DNA of 64,000 nucleotides. Origin: Amoeboaphelidium occidentale. Its lineage: Eukaryota > Aphelidiomycota > Aphelidea. A program made the position numbers and the translations under genes. The stretch covers positions 18,626 through 82,625 of the forward strand of contig JALGPX010000033.1 in NCBI GenBank assembly GCA_023515795.1, written 5' to 3'. How positions within the stretch are numbered: position 1 is the first letter of the stretch; every line of letters starts with the position of its first letter. Positions 1 through 12,117 of this stretch are shown here, piece after piece. The notes beneath the pieces are model-generated. The model searched no databases. It was not told where the DNA came from and was given only the letters and a program-made list of their open reading frames with translations.

Positions 1-839
1 ATGCTGTTCTAATGTAGTAGCCAGATCGTGAGCTTTGGCAGATGTTGCCCATTGAACTTCTGGAAACAAATTCAGAATCTGCTGTCGCACAGATTTTGGG
101 CCACGCGGTAAAGTCGCAGCAGAAAAGATAAACTGTTTCTCTACTCCACATTGCTTCAATTTCTTTACGAGATCAAACGGATTCTTCAAATCTTTACTAA
201 TCATTGCTTCACCCAATGTCAAATCTACTTCATCGATGATCACTGTAGATGTATTTCCAAAGAGCTCTTTAAGCATCGCGTTTATATTCTCCACTGTCTG
301 TATTGTTGTGATCACGATATCTGCTTCTTTTGGCACAATACACGATCCATAATTACTCAAAAGCAATGTAGATTTAATATCTGTTCCAAAAGAGAGTTCC
401 TCAAGCATTCTATGCGCTTGCACCGCCAATTCATTCGATGGCAGAATAAGTAAAGAATCGATATTTCGTTTCCACGAATGAGTCGATAACAGCGAATCGC
501 TAGTCTTCTTCGCTTCCGCGTTTCTTGATGATTTCCTTTCACTAACTTTAGCCACAACTGGAAGTAAATAAGAGAGAGTCTTTCCAGATCCTGTTTCTGA
601 TAACACGATGGCGTTCTGTCCACTTCTAATAATTGGATAAGCCTACAAGAGATCATTAATCACGTTCATGTGTTGCTTGATCAGCTTACTTTCGCTTGTA
701 TTTCCGTAGGAATGAGTATTTTCCTATTGACTAAATTGACCAGAACGCTCGGCGGTAAGTCCATTCCTCGAAATGATCGCAGAACTGTGTCGCTTTGCTT
801 TGCGTTCGCGATACTGAGCAACCTTCGAAAATGCAACAT
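1..839 (-). CDS. DEAD-box-type RNA helicase, N-terminal part (3' end outside window)
   Basis: ATP-dependent RNA helicase, first RecA domain only; the gene runs off the left edge. The ATG at 839-837 opens a 50-codon exon (690-839) ending in the Q motif (PTEIQAK). A 47-nt GT-AG intron (643-689) follows, then exon 2 (1-642). Visible motifs: Walker A SETGSGKT at residues 65-72, a motif Ia-like LPSNELA, motif II as DEVD rather than DEAD, and a motif III region FSAATLP. The short N terminus rich in Arg and Leu (MLHFRRLL) could be a mitochondrial presequence, as in the Mrh4/DDX28 group, but this is only a guess. Family assignment is firm; the subfamily is not. Confidence 0.85.
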
Positions 840-1111
840 GATCAACTGAAAAACGAAAGATTATTCAGAAGATCAGTGAAACCGCGATATCCTGTCGAAT
901 TGTTTTACGAGCTGGCATTTGTTGTATGATCTTGTGCTGGTACGAGCCATGGCATTGTGAAGAGAAACTCAAACAACACTTCGAGCTAAACAAAAGCTAA
1001 GAATTGCATTTCAGAATGCATTTAACAAATGGAACAATGGTATGAACACGCCTCGACGGTAATCGCTAAAAATAGATAGATCATATGAATCATAGTAAAC
1101 AAAGTCAGTTC

Positions 1112-1331
1112 TTATGTACAGTTTATTAATCTAAAGCTCTATGAGCATATGAAAGATTTAAAAAGACGTTTGAATGCCGCCTTGAAGCCTTTCTTTATAC
1201 CCCTCCAAGAGGATNNNNNNNNNNNNNNTTATGTACAGTTTATTAATCTACAGCTCTATGAGCATATGAAAGATTTAAAAAGACGTTTGAATGCCGCCTT
1301 GAAGCCTTTCTTTATACCCCTCCAAGAGGAT
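1112..1331. repeat. 14-N assembly gap flanked by a duplicated 103-bp segment
   Basis: Fourteen N (1215-1228) lie between two copies of one 103-bp segment, 1112-1214 and 1229-1331, offset by 117 bp. They differ by a single base (a at 1134, c at 1251). This looks like an unmerged scaffold join rather than a biological tandem repeat. The second copy holds the 3' coding end of the gene at 1256-2077. The rest of 840-1255 shows no other gene. Confidence 0.9.
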
Positions 1332-2077
1332 TTTCTTCCATGAGGAGCAGGAGGAGTGGAAGGAGGTTCCAAGATGGTTGGAACATTAGGGAGAGCAGTC
1401 AAAGTTGTAGATAGGGGAGGCGGTGGAGGAGGATCTTTTGGAGGCATTGAAGCAGCCACAACTTCTTTGATATCCATGCTGTTCGAGCGAGCAGAAGAGG
1501 CGGCAAAAGAAATCCTTCTTTCTTCGAGATCATCATCTTCCGAAGCGGCGCACGACTCTTCCAACCATTCAGAATCTTCATCGATGGGTAAGAAGTCAAA
1601 CTTTTTAGTTTGAAGTTGCTGATATGGATGGGTAGTGACAACTGGGGCTGGTTTTGTTTCCGGGGACTTGATTACCAAATCCCTCTTCAGATCACCCCCG
1701 GCGAGGGCTCCCAAGAACTCTTCAATACCCTCCTTCTTTTCCTGTTCTTCTTGTAGCAATGGGTTTTTAAACTCCCAGAGGTATAGTATCAGCTCTCGGC
1801 TGAAACATCCAAATATCGGAGCCAACAATTTTGCCAATTCGTATAGCTTTCTTTTGGCTTCAGGATCATTTTGACATCTGCAACCAAATACAACATCTTT
1901 GGAGCAGGAGGAGTAGGCGACAGGAGAGCAGGGCTCACCAAAGAAACAAGGGCAGATCTTGAGCAGGACTTCAAACTCCATGCGACAGTCTTGTATGATC
2001 TCTTCCTCTGAAGGAAGAGGATCGTAGTCGAGGATTCTTTGCAGAGGGGCTTTTCCTTTAACCTTGTTATAAACCAT
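1256..2077 (-). CDS. Hypothetical Cys-containing protein, 273 aa
   Basis: Single-exon ORF from ATG 2077-2075; no family recognised. The N-terminal half (about residues 30-110) contains eight or so cysteines (CPCFFGEPC, SSCSK, GCRC) and hydrophobic helices. The C-terminal half is low-complexity, with a poly-Pro run (PPKDPPPPPP), an acidic patch and a basic tail (KKGFKAAFKRLFKS) suited to membrane or nucleic-acid contact. There is no signal peptide. A TATAAA lies about 45 nt upstream, which most housekeeping genes here lack. The 3' end overlaps the duplicated gap flank, so the C terminus should be treated with some caution. Confidence 0.6.
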   Translation of the reverse strand: MVYNKVKGKAPLQRILDYDPLPSEEEIIQDCRMEFEVLLKICPCFFGEPCSPVAYSSCSKDVVFGCRCQNDPEAKRKLYELAKLLAPIFGCFSRELILYLWEFKNPLLQEEQEKKEGIEEFLGALAGGDLKRDLVIKSPETKPAPVVTTHPYQQLQTKKFDFLPIDEDSEWLEESCAASEDDDLEERRISFAASSARSNSMDIKEVVAASMPPKDPPPPPPLSTTLTALPNVPTILEPPSTPPAPHGRKSSWRGIKKGFKAAFKRLFKSFICS

Positions 2078-2121
2078 TGTTCGATTTAATGAGAAGAGGA
2101 GGATGATGGATGTTGTGGCTA

Positions 2122-2127
2122 TTTATA
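2122..2127 (-). promoter_or_regulatory. TATA box for the gene at 1256-2077
   Basis: The minus strand reads TATAAATAG here, about 45 nt upstream of the ATG at 2077. The position suits a core promoter with a very short 5' UTR. Confidence 0.5.
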
Positions 2128-2201
2128 CCACTGGCACAGTCAGCGCCTTGCAATAGAAGCCTTAGAGTATTTCCATCTTATAATTAATAATACGCCTTTA
2201 T

Positions 2202-3323
2202 TTAACTAAAAGGTGTGCTGTTTAAAACTGAAGACAACTTATTCTGGCACTCTTGTATTGTTTCCCATTGAGTGTCTACATTTGATGCATCGCTATGCCT
2301 TTCTTCCAAGTCCTTGTTTCTCTTGATTTGAGTTAAAGAACATATACCCTGAATACCAGTCCGTATGCATGATACTTTAAAGTAAATTTGATGATCCCTT
2401 TCGCTGTATCCGGCAGTGCTCAATAACATCACAGGAATAAATTCATAACCAATTCTGACTGAATTTCTACAGGAATCATAAATCAGCGGAATAAATTGAG
2501 CTACTAGAGGGAATTCTAGCTTTTCATCCAGGAGCACTTCCATCTTGCCCAATAAACATATTTCTGAATTATAACAAACAGAACACTTGTTGTTTGCCAG
2601 AGTCTCAATGTCGTCAGTTAGTCCGAATTGCTCCGAAAATTGTAGCTTCTCGAGTGGAGCAACGCACTGTTCGAGTAACGGGCATGCCGGAGGGGGAAGT
2701 GGTGGTAAATCATCAAGCATGATTTCAACTGCTGCCTTTCCATTAACAGTTGTGTTTGTTGTAATCTTCAATGACTCGAATTTAGATGCTCTCAAGAATG
2801 GAGACTTTGTAATACGCTGCTTAAGCATTGAAACTGTTGGACCATCAACATGTTCGACATGATCATCCTTCAATACTTCAGAGTCAGAATTTGCATCGGT
2901 GAAATAATCAGAGTCCTCTGTCATTTCGGGATCACCTGCATTTGTGTTGGTATCGATGATATCAAAAGATGTCTTAGAATCTCTTGCCGGTGTCCCTTTA
3001 GACCCTTCCATAAACCATTTACCATGCTTCTTTGCAACATCAGCCAAAACAGAGTAAAGTTCATCCCTTGATTTTTTGCATGCCCATTTAGATATTTCTT
3101 GGAATAAAAGATAATCCTGTTGCGAAGGAGGTGAAGGAAGTGGCATATCAGTCGGTGGAAGGAATGGCGGAGGTGGTGGCGGAGGAGTGTTAACACTTTC
3201 GCGTGATAGAGACGAAAAGCTTATTTCTGAGCTGTGGAATGAGTGCCTCGACGAAGGAGTGAAATAGGAGGCAGCGTCCAGCGAATGTTCAAGAGATGAT
3301 ATCACGGGAATATTCCTTCGCAT
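2202..3323 (-). CDS. Hypothetical protein with poly-proline tract, 373 aa
   Basis: No family recognised. I start it at the first ATG (3323-3321, MRRNIPV); the open frame extends upstream only through non-ATG codons, and the sequence TCTCTTTCAG just upstream looks like a splice acceptor, so a short 5' exon is possible. There is a poly-Pro stretch near residue 50 (suited to profilin, SH3 or EVH1 binding), an acidic Ser-rich middle (SDYFTDANSDSE) and a globular C-terminal half with scattered Cys (CSVCYNSEIC). No membrane segment or signal peptide. Probably cytosolic; function unknown. Confidence 0.55.
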   Translation of the reverse strand: MRRNIPVISSLEHSLDAASYFTPSSRHSFHSSEISFSSLSRESVNTPPPPPPPFLPPTDMPLPSPPSQQDYLLFQEISKWACKKSRDELYSVLADVAKKHGKWFMEGSKGTPARDSKTSFDIIDTNTNAGDPEMTEDSDYFTDANSDSEVLKDDHVEHVDGPTVSMLKQRITKSPFLRASKFESLKITTNTTVNGKAAVEIMLDDLPPLPPPACPLLEQCVAPLEKLQFSEQFGLTDDIETLANNKCSVCYNSEICLLGKMEVLLDEKLEFPLVAQFIPLIYDSCRNSVRIGYEFIPVMLLSTAGYSERDHQIYFKVSCIRTGIQGICSLTQIKRNKDLEERHSDASNVDTQWETIQECQNKLSSVLNSTPFS

Positions 3324-3569
3324 GTGTTTTGAGATCTGAAAGAGAATTGAGCGCGATTTGTCGATCGAAAAGTCTAATCGAAGCTCGTGCTGCGTTTTAA
3401 GTACCAAGGCACCACAGTATTCTTACTTAGCCCTCTTAAACTGATTTTACATCGCTGTATATCGGCTTTAAAGCATCATTTGCGGAATTTAAGAAGCTGC
3501 TTCAAATACTTCCATATACCGAAATCTTTTTCTGCAACAATCAAAAGGATCTCATAAACTGAAACTCTG

Positions 3570-3854
3570 ATGGACTTTGAGGGACAGAAATTAGCAGAGA
3601 AACTTTACCACTGGATTTTAAATGGATTTGGGGTATTTTTTTTGGATTTACTTTCGAAGCTGATGATTAACCATGTGAAGGTTCTGGCATTGCTCGTGGG
3701 TTACGGCGCAGAGAATGTTTATTATATGTGGTACACTTTTCTAGCGGGAATAGTGGTCAGCTGTGTTGCATGTGTACCACCTTGGCCTTTTTATAGCAAG
3801 AACCCGTTACCATGGCAGACTAAAGTCAGTGACTCTGAAAAGAAGAAGAAATAG
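3570..3854 (+). CDS. SPC1: Signal peptidase complex subunit 1 (SPC1/SPC12)
   Basis: Small two-pass ER membrane subunit of signal peptidase. The start MDFEGQKLAEK matches the family signature (D-x-x-GQKLAE), and a second hallmark, VPPWPFYSKNPLPW, follows the second membrane helix. The frame is open throughout, but alignment to the family shows 16 extra residues between GFG and VLALLVGYGAENV. These are a 48-nt GT-AG intron (3633-3680) that is a multiple of three and lacks a stop. Spliced length is 78 aa, near the usual 75-100. The Lys-rich tail is common in the family. Confidence 0.85.
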   Translation: MDFEGQKLAEKLYHWILNGFGVFFLDLLSKLMINHVKVLALLVGYGAENVYYMWYTFLAGIVVSCVACVPPWPFYSKNPLPWQTKVSDSEKKKK

Positions 3855-4051
3855 TTCAGAAATAAAGATTTTTATGCTTAAATAGTATCTTTGTGGTATC
3901 GCGATAAATGGCAGTTCAAAAGATGTTCAAGATTGTCATTCTCGCTTGTTCTGAAAGAGTTTCCGTGCTACAGCATCGTATGCATCTAATCAAAATCTCT
4001 AATCAAACTCTAAACTACTCGACATGTTCACGTTTCAAATCGAATACATCT

Positions 4052-7000
4052 TTATTCTTTTATGTCATCCAAAATCTTTTCTGTATTAGCCCGTAAAACC
4101 TTTTCGAGAATTAACAAGAACTCGTTCTTTTGTTTCTTTTCTGTAAATTCAATTATAAACGTTTCTGTAACTGTTGTGGCAGAGGTGGCTGTTTGCTCTT
4201 GTCCTGTAGGAGATAGAGTCTTCGAGAATGATGATGATGAGCTTTTAGCCAGACCTTGTGTTTGGTTCTTTGTAGTTGCAGAGTTCATTGACTCTAGGGA
4301 AGTTTTTGATGCACTCTCTTTCAAAGTTCCCTCGTTCACGTTACCTGTTTCAGCAGAAACATCTGTCATTGCAGTTTTTGCCGCTTGATCAAGACTGTCG
4401 ATGTCTGTGTACATGGCCAGAGAATCCATTGATATCAGCGGAGAATTCTTGGATTCATCTTGTTCTTTTATGTCCAAAAAACTCTTGGTACTTTGAGAGT
4501 TGTTCTGAGAAGGAACATCAGGCAGTGGTTTTGTTGGAATACTGCTCGGCATCTTGGTGATAACACCCTTGTCTTGAGATGTGATCGCAGTGTCAAAAGT
4601 CATTTGTTCCAATAAAGAGGCAAGATTTGGATTGCCAGTAGTTAACGATGCGTTTCGAGGAGTAGGCGAGCGAGAAGCGATTGTAGAAGCACGTTGAACT
4701 TTCTTAACGGCTGGAGACCGACTAATAGCTGCAGGATCGCCAGAGAGATTCCTCTTGACAGTCGCCTTTGAAGATTCGCTAGACTCTGAAGCCCTAATCC
4801 TTTCCATAGCCAGCTTTTCGATTTCTTCTACCGTTATATCTCCAGATTCGGACACTTTTGCATCTATCGGTAAATCTTTCTTTTCTACAGGCATAGAAGA
4901 AGCCGGTGTGGACAAGTTCGCAGGACTCGACGCCACACTGTCTGATCGCTTCAGATTTTCATTTGTACTCTTCATCGATGACACTGAGGACCGTTTCCCT
5001 CGACTGAGTGTCGAAGATACAGCAGCGTTATTTGCCATCGCAAGCTCCGTCCAGAACCGCTTCCTTGTAGAAGCGCTTTGACCGTCTGAATTATAAAGAA
5101 TAAGTTTCACCAAATTTTTCATATTTGCAGTATTTCTGGAGGAGCCGCTTCCATTAGACCGCGGAGACAGTAAATCTTCTTCGATATCAACGCATTCAAT
5201 GTCCTTTAGCCAGCTCAGTCTAAAAAGTGCAAGCTTTTCTTTTTTCGAACTAGAATCATGTCCACTTCCGAGTGAAATACTATTCATGTATTTAGAAATA
5301 GATTTCTCTTTCTTCTTTTTTGACTTTGGTTTGGCAAACATGATCAAATCGGTGAATAAGAATATCCGAACAATAGAAACAGATGTCTCCGCAGCCAGAT
5401 TAAGCGCTGGCATAGTAGGAACAACAGATATTCCGGATATAGTGACAGGACTTAGAGCAAGATGTGAATAGTCCTTTGTTACGTCGTTGGAATCGACTTC
5501 AAAAAGAATTCTTCGTTGCGCTGATATTATTGTTGGCGGACAATCTTCAACACTTCGCACAACATGAAACATCCTGGTCATTTCTTCTTCCCTTCTTTTC
5601 ACTTCGTTCACTGTATTTGCGAGCTGGCGCATTTCATCTAATGCAGCGACAATATTAGCATAATCAGGGTGATCATTTGGGGTATGCTTTTTCAAATCTA
5701 AGACGTAAGATGGCTTAAAAATAATAATCTAACCTTGAAGAAGCAATACATATCGAGTTACACGTTGAACAGGTAAAATCAAAAAGTCGCTAATACCTTG
5801 TTTTTGACATTCTTTGCTTTTGAGACAATCTAAAATGAACTGTCTGTAACTCGCGCTATTTTCCTCGCTTCGCCGGACGGCTTCTTTTGCTGCAGAGTAG
5901 TTATCGACGAACTTCAAGTAAACGCTAAAATGCTTGATCTAAGAGATAAGAGTCGCCGCAGCAGAATCTTACATGACTAATGAACAATTCTCCGATACTT
6001 TTCGGTTCAGGATCTCCATCCTTTTTCTCGTAATTCTCTTCTTTTTGTAACTCCCAAATATGTTCGCTTTCTTCCCAGTTCTGAACGACAACTTCTAGTT
6101 CTTTCGCAAATTCTTTGTTGAACTCCCATAAATCGTCGATGCCTCCAAAAATGAGCTTGATATCGACCATAGGAATAATTGCTGTGTGCTTTGAATGATG
6201 TCCATGAACTGAGTCGTGCCTATGTAAGCCAGTTGAACCAATATCATTGACCGAAGTAAACATGGTGCTATTTCCAACGCCAGAGGTAGTAGATCCGAGT
6301 TTTTCTCTGTCTCCCTGAGCAGCTTTTAACAATGGAGCTTTGAATTGATTTAAGACTATTTCAAGATTTGTAACATAGTTTTTCTCAGTAGAAAGCAATT
6401 CCCCTAAGATGTACTTTCGCACTTCCACATACTTTTTTCTTTTTTCGGGAGATATCATAGCTGTAGATGGAAGTCCTTGTCCAACAGCGACATCTGGAGC
6501 AGGTTGAGATGTAACAACCTGAACGCCTTGAGTAGTATTCGCGGAGACAGAACGTCCCAATGTGACACTACGACCTTTCGGTATTGTAGAAATCTCTGGT
6601 AATGTAGGACTCAGTTCATCTGGTGACGTGGGAACAGCTTCTAATGATTCAAAATATGGAGAATCACCAAGAATTGTGTTCTGAGAAGGAGGTGTAAATG
6701 TGCCAAGGAAAGCATCAGACTTTGGAGGCGAACTACTCTCAACAAGATCCGATTCACTATCTCCACCTTTAATACTAACCGATAGTCCAGTCTTTGTCCG
6801 ATTACTACTTTTACTGTTGTTCCCACTGTGTGTAAGCTTCCAATTACGCCCGAGTGTTATCCGGCGCTTCAAATCGGAATACATTGATGACGCAGTTGTA
6901 GCAATAGATGACTTATCATGGCTGACGTTCGATGCGATTTCGCTCTGATCCTCATTCATGGAATTCATAGAATGACCCGATATTGCCCTCTTAAGTGCAT

Positions 7001-7469
7001 TCAGAACCGTCAATCGTTCGACTTCTGATGGACTGTCGCTAGAAGCTGAACTAGAATTGGTTTCCTCTGGAACAACAGAATCCATAAGGATACTAACGTG
7101 TGTCCTTCCAGCTCCTGTAGCGTATCCATCCTCTGACTTGGTGCCTCGAACAAATCCTCCAAACCATTTCTTCTTTGATGAACTTGTAGTGACTGAAGAT
7201 GTATCTGATGCTGCCGTAGTAGATTCTTTTAGCGCCTTTGCCAGGGCTTCCTGAGCGATAAGATCAGCTTCCTGGCTTTCAGGCGGAGAGCCAGTTAGAG
7301 AGGATGATCTAGGCGGTGCAGTTCGCTTGGAAGGGTTGCTCGCTGATTGTCCGGGCGATGGAGGTCTAGACGATGATTTTTGTTCATCCAAGTCGTAATG
7401 TAAGTTCTCTTGTGATGTACCATCTTTTGTGGGTATAGGCGGAGGAGGTGAATCTGTTTTTGATGCCAT
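4052..7469 (-). CDS. Rho guanine nucleotide exchange factor (DH-PH), ~1115 aa
   Basis: Activates Rho-family GTPases at the cortex. Three exons: 5973-7469, 5734-5938 and 4052-5697, with introns of 34 nt (5939-5972) and 36 nt (5698-5733). Splicing restores FISHIKHFSVYLKFVDNY and the canonical DH helix RVTRYVLLLQDLKKHTP-NDHPDY. The N-terminal ~345 residues are Ser/Pro-rich and disordered. The DH domain spans about 350-600 (RKYILGELLSTEKNYV at its start) and includes a loop insertion of about 50 residues (GDREKLGSTTSG... to ...HSKHTAIIP). A PH-like domain follows (LALSPVTISG, FLFTDLIMFAK, LFRLSWLKDIECV). The Ser-rich tail ends in a helical segment. Divergent from importin-9 with 173 nt between ATGs. 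Confidence 0.9.
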
Positions 7470-7642
7470 TAGGAATGCGATATCAATTTTGAGTTGCTAA
7501 CAGTCCACAGTATACAAAAATAACTAAATTTATCAAAACTAATCCTCAATGTCGTTTTTCACTATCCACCGGTGATGTAGAGCGTCACTGAGGAAGAGTG
7601 CGTTGTGGTTGAAAAAGATCAGCGCGCAGAGCTTTTTCCATT

Positions 7643-10600
7643 ATGACGGTAATTCAGCACAATTTGGTTGAAGTTTTAAGGCAGGTCTTGTCACCTGATG
7701 CCGAAATAAGGAAAGTTGCCAGCAATACTTTATTGGCTATGGAGCAACAGCAGCCTGATATTGCCATGTCGCTTCTGCAGTTGATTGCATCGAGACAACT
7801 TGCGACTGCAGAACGACAATTGGCTGCTTTAACTCTTAAAAATTACGTAGACACGCACTGGAGCCAAGAAGATTGTGGAGAGAATTTCAAAGGACCAGAG
7901 CCGCCAATGGAAGTTAAGCAAGCTGTGAGGCAGAATATTCTTGGGATGCTTTCTGAATCTGAGCACAAAATTAGAGTCGCATTGGCTTATTGTGTTTCTA
8001 GAATTGCTCATTATGATTATCCGGAGATGTGGCCCTCTTTTACTCACGAAATTCTGGAGCTGACAAAATCCTCTGATGCGAATGTGGTCGATGGCGCTGT
8101 TAATGTTTTGCAAGATTTCGTTAGTGAAGATTTAAGTGACGAACAGTTTCCTCAAATAGCTCCCGTTCTCTTCCAAGAATTATTCAGAGTGTTTTCTGGT
8201 GGCCATTTGTCTACACGAATTGCTGCTCTTACTGTTTTCCGTAATGCTTTGGAACTGTTGTACATGATGAGCTCAAGAATGAAGGAAGCATGTGATGCTT
8301 TTCTAGTACAAGTATGTCAGGAATGGCTGCCTGCATTCAAGAGAATTATGGATCGTACTGCTTCAGCTGGATTCTCATCGAGATTTGATGTTGTCCTCGT
8401 TGCAGAGATATCAAAGTGTTTGGCACAGATGTTTGAACAGTTCAAGCATGTCACTTCTACGCACGCTGGAGGTTTTGTTGATAATACAATCAATTTGACC
8501 TTCAAACTTGTTGACGTTTTTATTGCTGAACAAGTGCAAGACAAGACAGTTTTCGCTGATGATGCAGAAGAAGCACTTTCCGGAGTTTCAACTTGCACTC
8601 GTGTAGACTATGCTTTGTATGCATTTTATGAATTCATATTGATTTTATGCAAAGTTAAGAAAGTTAGAGCGACTATTGTCAAACCAGATTCAGTGCTCTT
8701 CAAGGAATTAATCCGAAAAGTGATTCTGTCATTGCAAGTAACTATCGAGGATAGCGACTCATGGGAGAGTGATCCTAATCAATTCGTTGCTGATGAAGAT
8801 GATGAAACCTTTTCCATGAGTTTAAGAATTGCAGCAGATCAATTGATAACGTCTTTGGTAGATCTGGATCCCAAAGTTTGTGTTTCTTTAGTTTCCACGA
8901 CTGTGCAAGAGATCATTTCCTCTTCATTATCTAATGTTTCGGAAAATTGGAGGCCGTTAGAAGCTTGTTTGTTCTGCTTGGGCAGAATATCCGATGAAAT
9001 AATTACAGCAACGCAAGACGGTCAGATGCAGTTCCCTTTTACAGAAATCTTGAGGCTTGTTGTAGATCCGATTATTGGAAGCCAAAACAATGCCTTACTA
9101 AGAGGCAGATGTATATGGTTTGCCAGCAAATTTGTCAGTATCGCACCTGCTGATGTAAGTAGAAGCTACTTTGAAGCTGGCGTAAAGGTTCTTATTGCAC
9201 CTAGAGAACAAATTGCAGTGAAAGTCTTGGCAATCAAATCTTTGCAGAACTACTCTGAGCGCATGGATTCAACCTCCGTTAGTCCTTATATTCAGTCTAT
9301 ACTGCAATCGCTTTCTGAATTAGCCTTGGTTGCATCCGAAGAATTCTTGATCCTCATTATGGAAACTTTGAGTTTGTTGGTGAATGCTCCGAACTTGGAA
9401 GCATTATCTCCTTTCGCTCACGGACTAGTCTCGCTTGTTGTCCAGGTTTGGACTAAAAACCCTGCTGATCCTTTGATTGTGAGTATTGTCGAAGAGATGT
9501 TGGGATCTTTTGTAAGTAACGCGGCCTTTCATAAACCCATCCAAGAATTGGTTATGCCTGTTTTGATTGATTGCGTTCTCGAGCGGGACGTTAACGAACA
9601 GGGAAGTCTGATTGCTACAGCCTTGGATATTGTAACTGAATTGCTAGCTCGCGCAGAACCTTCTGTTGCAGAAAGCCTTGCGATGATGACTTACTTGCCA
9701 GTGATGAAGCTTTTGCTATCAAGAGATATGGAAGATTCTGCAATTTTACAGAGCGGCCAACTTTATTTAAGGCAAGTTGTTGTAAAATGCCTTATGTCCG
9801 TCGCTCGATGGAACTTGTCCGAGAATGAAGTTCAGTTGTTTGGTTTAACTGGACCGAAAACGGCTTTAGACTTATTTATGATCTTTTTGGAAAGGGCCTT
9901 GGATCCTGAAAGAACAACAGAAAGCGGAGCTTTATTTATAGGAGACGTTGTATGGAAAATGGTTCGTGTTGGAGGTGATTCAATGAATCCAATTTTGCCT
10001 TCTTTAGTCACAGCAGTAATCAGGCGTATGGAGCAAAGCAAAACAAGCTCTGTTATTCAATCTCTTGTTATTGCAGTTGCGCAACTTATTTTGAAAGATT
10101 CTGTTGCTACTTTGAATGTTTTGAAGGCTGTTAACATTGAGGGTAAGTCAGGCCTGGACATTCTTCTGGACTCCTGGAGTGATAATTTCGAATACTTCCA
10201 TGGACATTTTGCTATGAAACTGAATGTGTCTGCCTTAACTCAAATGCTTCTATTAAATGATGATGCCATAAATAACAAAATGGTGAAGGACAAGGAAATT
10301 ATTGATCAAAACAGCACTGAGATTCTTACACGCTCCAAAGCAAAGAAAAGGCCGATCCAGTTTTCATACATTAAATTCCCTCTAAAAGCACTTCAGTCGC
10401 TTGTTACTCAACTGAAGTATGACCACGATGCAGAGATAAACGAATCCTTGGTAAAAGCTGCTGCCTCAGGAAACACTAGTTTCGATCACGATGTTGATGA
10501 TAGCGGAGAGTGGGAAGATGAAGGCGGTCTGATGTTAGACGAGGCATATGCTTTGGGCAATGCATTAAATGATGAAGATACTTTACTTGAAGACGACGAA

Positions 10601-10753
10601 GAACTGAAGAATGATCCGTTGTATCAGCTAGATACCAAGAAGTTTTTATGTGACTTCTTTGTTCACGTCAGGCAACAAGATCCTTCCATTTTCCAAACCT
10701 TACCACAAGAAGATGTGCGTAATCTAGCTTTGATAGATGCAAGGTTGCGTTAG
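7643..10753 (+). CDS. KAP114: Importin-9 / Kap114-type karyopherin beta, 1036 aa
   Basis: Nuclear import receptor; the family carries histones, ribosomal proteins and TBP. Uninterrupted ORF of 1036 aa, close to importin-9 (about 1040) and Kap114 (about 1000). The importin-beta N-terminal domain shows LAALTLKNYVDTHW and the HEAT block VRVALAYCVSRIAHYDYPEMWPS (two pieces of the same stretch), which I recognise from importin-9. HEAT repeats fill the length. Near the C terminus is the acidic stretch DDSGEWEDEGG followed by LLEDDEEL, like the acidic loop of importin-9. The closing segment DFFVHVRQQDP also fits. The PKA gene follows after 49 nt on the same strand. Confidence 0.88.
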   Translation: MTVIQHNLVEVLRQVLSPDAEIRKVASNTLLAMEQQQPDIAMSLLQLIASRQLATAERQLAALTLKNYVDTHWSQEDCGENFKGPEPPMEVKQAVRQNILGMLSESEHKIRVALAYCVSRIAHYDYPEMWPSFTHEILELTKSSDANVVDGAVNVLQDFVSEDLSDEQFPQIAPVLFQELFRVFSGGHLSTRIAALTVFRNALELLYMMSSRMKEACDAFLVQVCQEWLPAFKRIMDRTASAGFSSRFDVVLVAEISKCLAQMFEQFKHVTSTHAGGFVDNTINLTFKLVDVFIAEQVQDKTVFADDAEEALSGVSTCTRVDYALYAFYEFILILCKVKKVRATIVKPDSVLFKELIRKVILSLQVTIEDSDSWESDPNQFVADEDDETFSMSLRIAADQLITSLVDLDPKVCVSLVSTTVQEIISSSLSNVSENWRPLEACLFCLGRISDEIITATQDGQMQFPFTEILRLVVDPIIGSQNNALLRGRCIWFASKFVSIAPADVSRSYFEAGVKVLIAPREQIAVKVLAIKSLQNYSERMDSTSVSPYIQSILQSLSELALVASEEFLILIMETLSLLVNAPNLEALSPFAHGLVSLVVQVWTKNPADPLIVSIVEEMLGSFVSNAAFHKPIQELVMPVLIDCVLERDVNEQGSLIATALDIVTELLARAEPSVAESLAMMTYLPVMKLLLSRDMEDSAILQSGQLYLRQVVVKCLMSVARWNLSENEVQLFGLTGPKTALDLFMIFLERALDPERTTESGALFIGDVVWKMVRVGGDSMNPILPSLVTAVIRRMEQSKTSSVIQSLVIAVAQLILKDSVATLNVLKAVNIEGKSGLDILLDSWSDNFEYFHGHFAMKLNVSALTQMLLLNDDAINNKMVKDKEIIDQNSTEILTRSKAKKRPIQFSYIKFPLKALQSLVTQLKYDHDAEINESLVKAAASGNTSFDHDVDDSGEWEDEGGLMLDEAYALGNALNDEDTLLEDDEELKNDPLYQLDTKKFLCDFFVHVRQQDPSIFQTLPQEDVRNLALIDARLR

Positions 10754-10802
10754 TGATAATAGTTTTCCTTAAATGGTTGTTGAATTCCGTTGTTTGAGCG
10801 AA

Positions 10803-12024
<1,222 letters not shown>

Positions 12025-12117
12025 AAAGCCGTTAACTTACCAGCAGAAAACATGTAATTACGACTATGTGATAATCAAATTTACTCAAAGATAAAGATTT
12101 TATTTCTTCAATTCAAT

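Noticed and set aside
151-656. ORFs on both strands at the left edge
   Set aside because: They are shadows of the minus-strand helicase frame, which carries the Walker A, DEVD and SAAT motifs.
3908-4096. 62-aa plus-strand ORF between SPC1 and the RhoGEF
   Set aside because: Low-complexity composition, overlaps the RhoGEF 3' end, no family resemblance.
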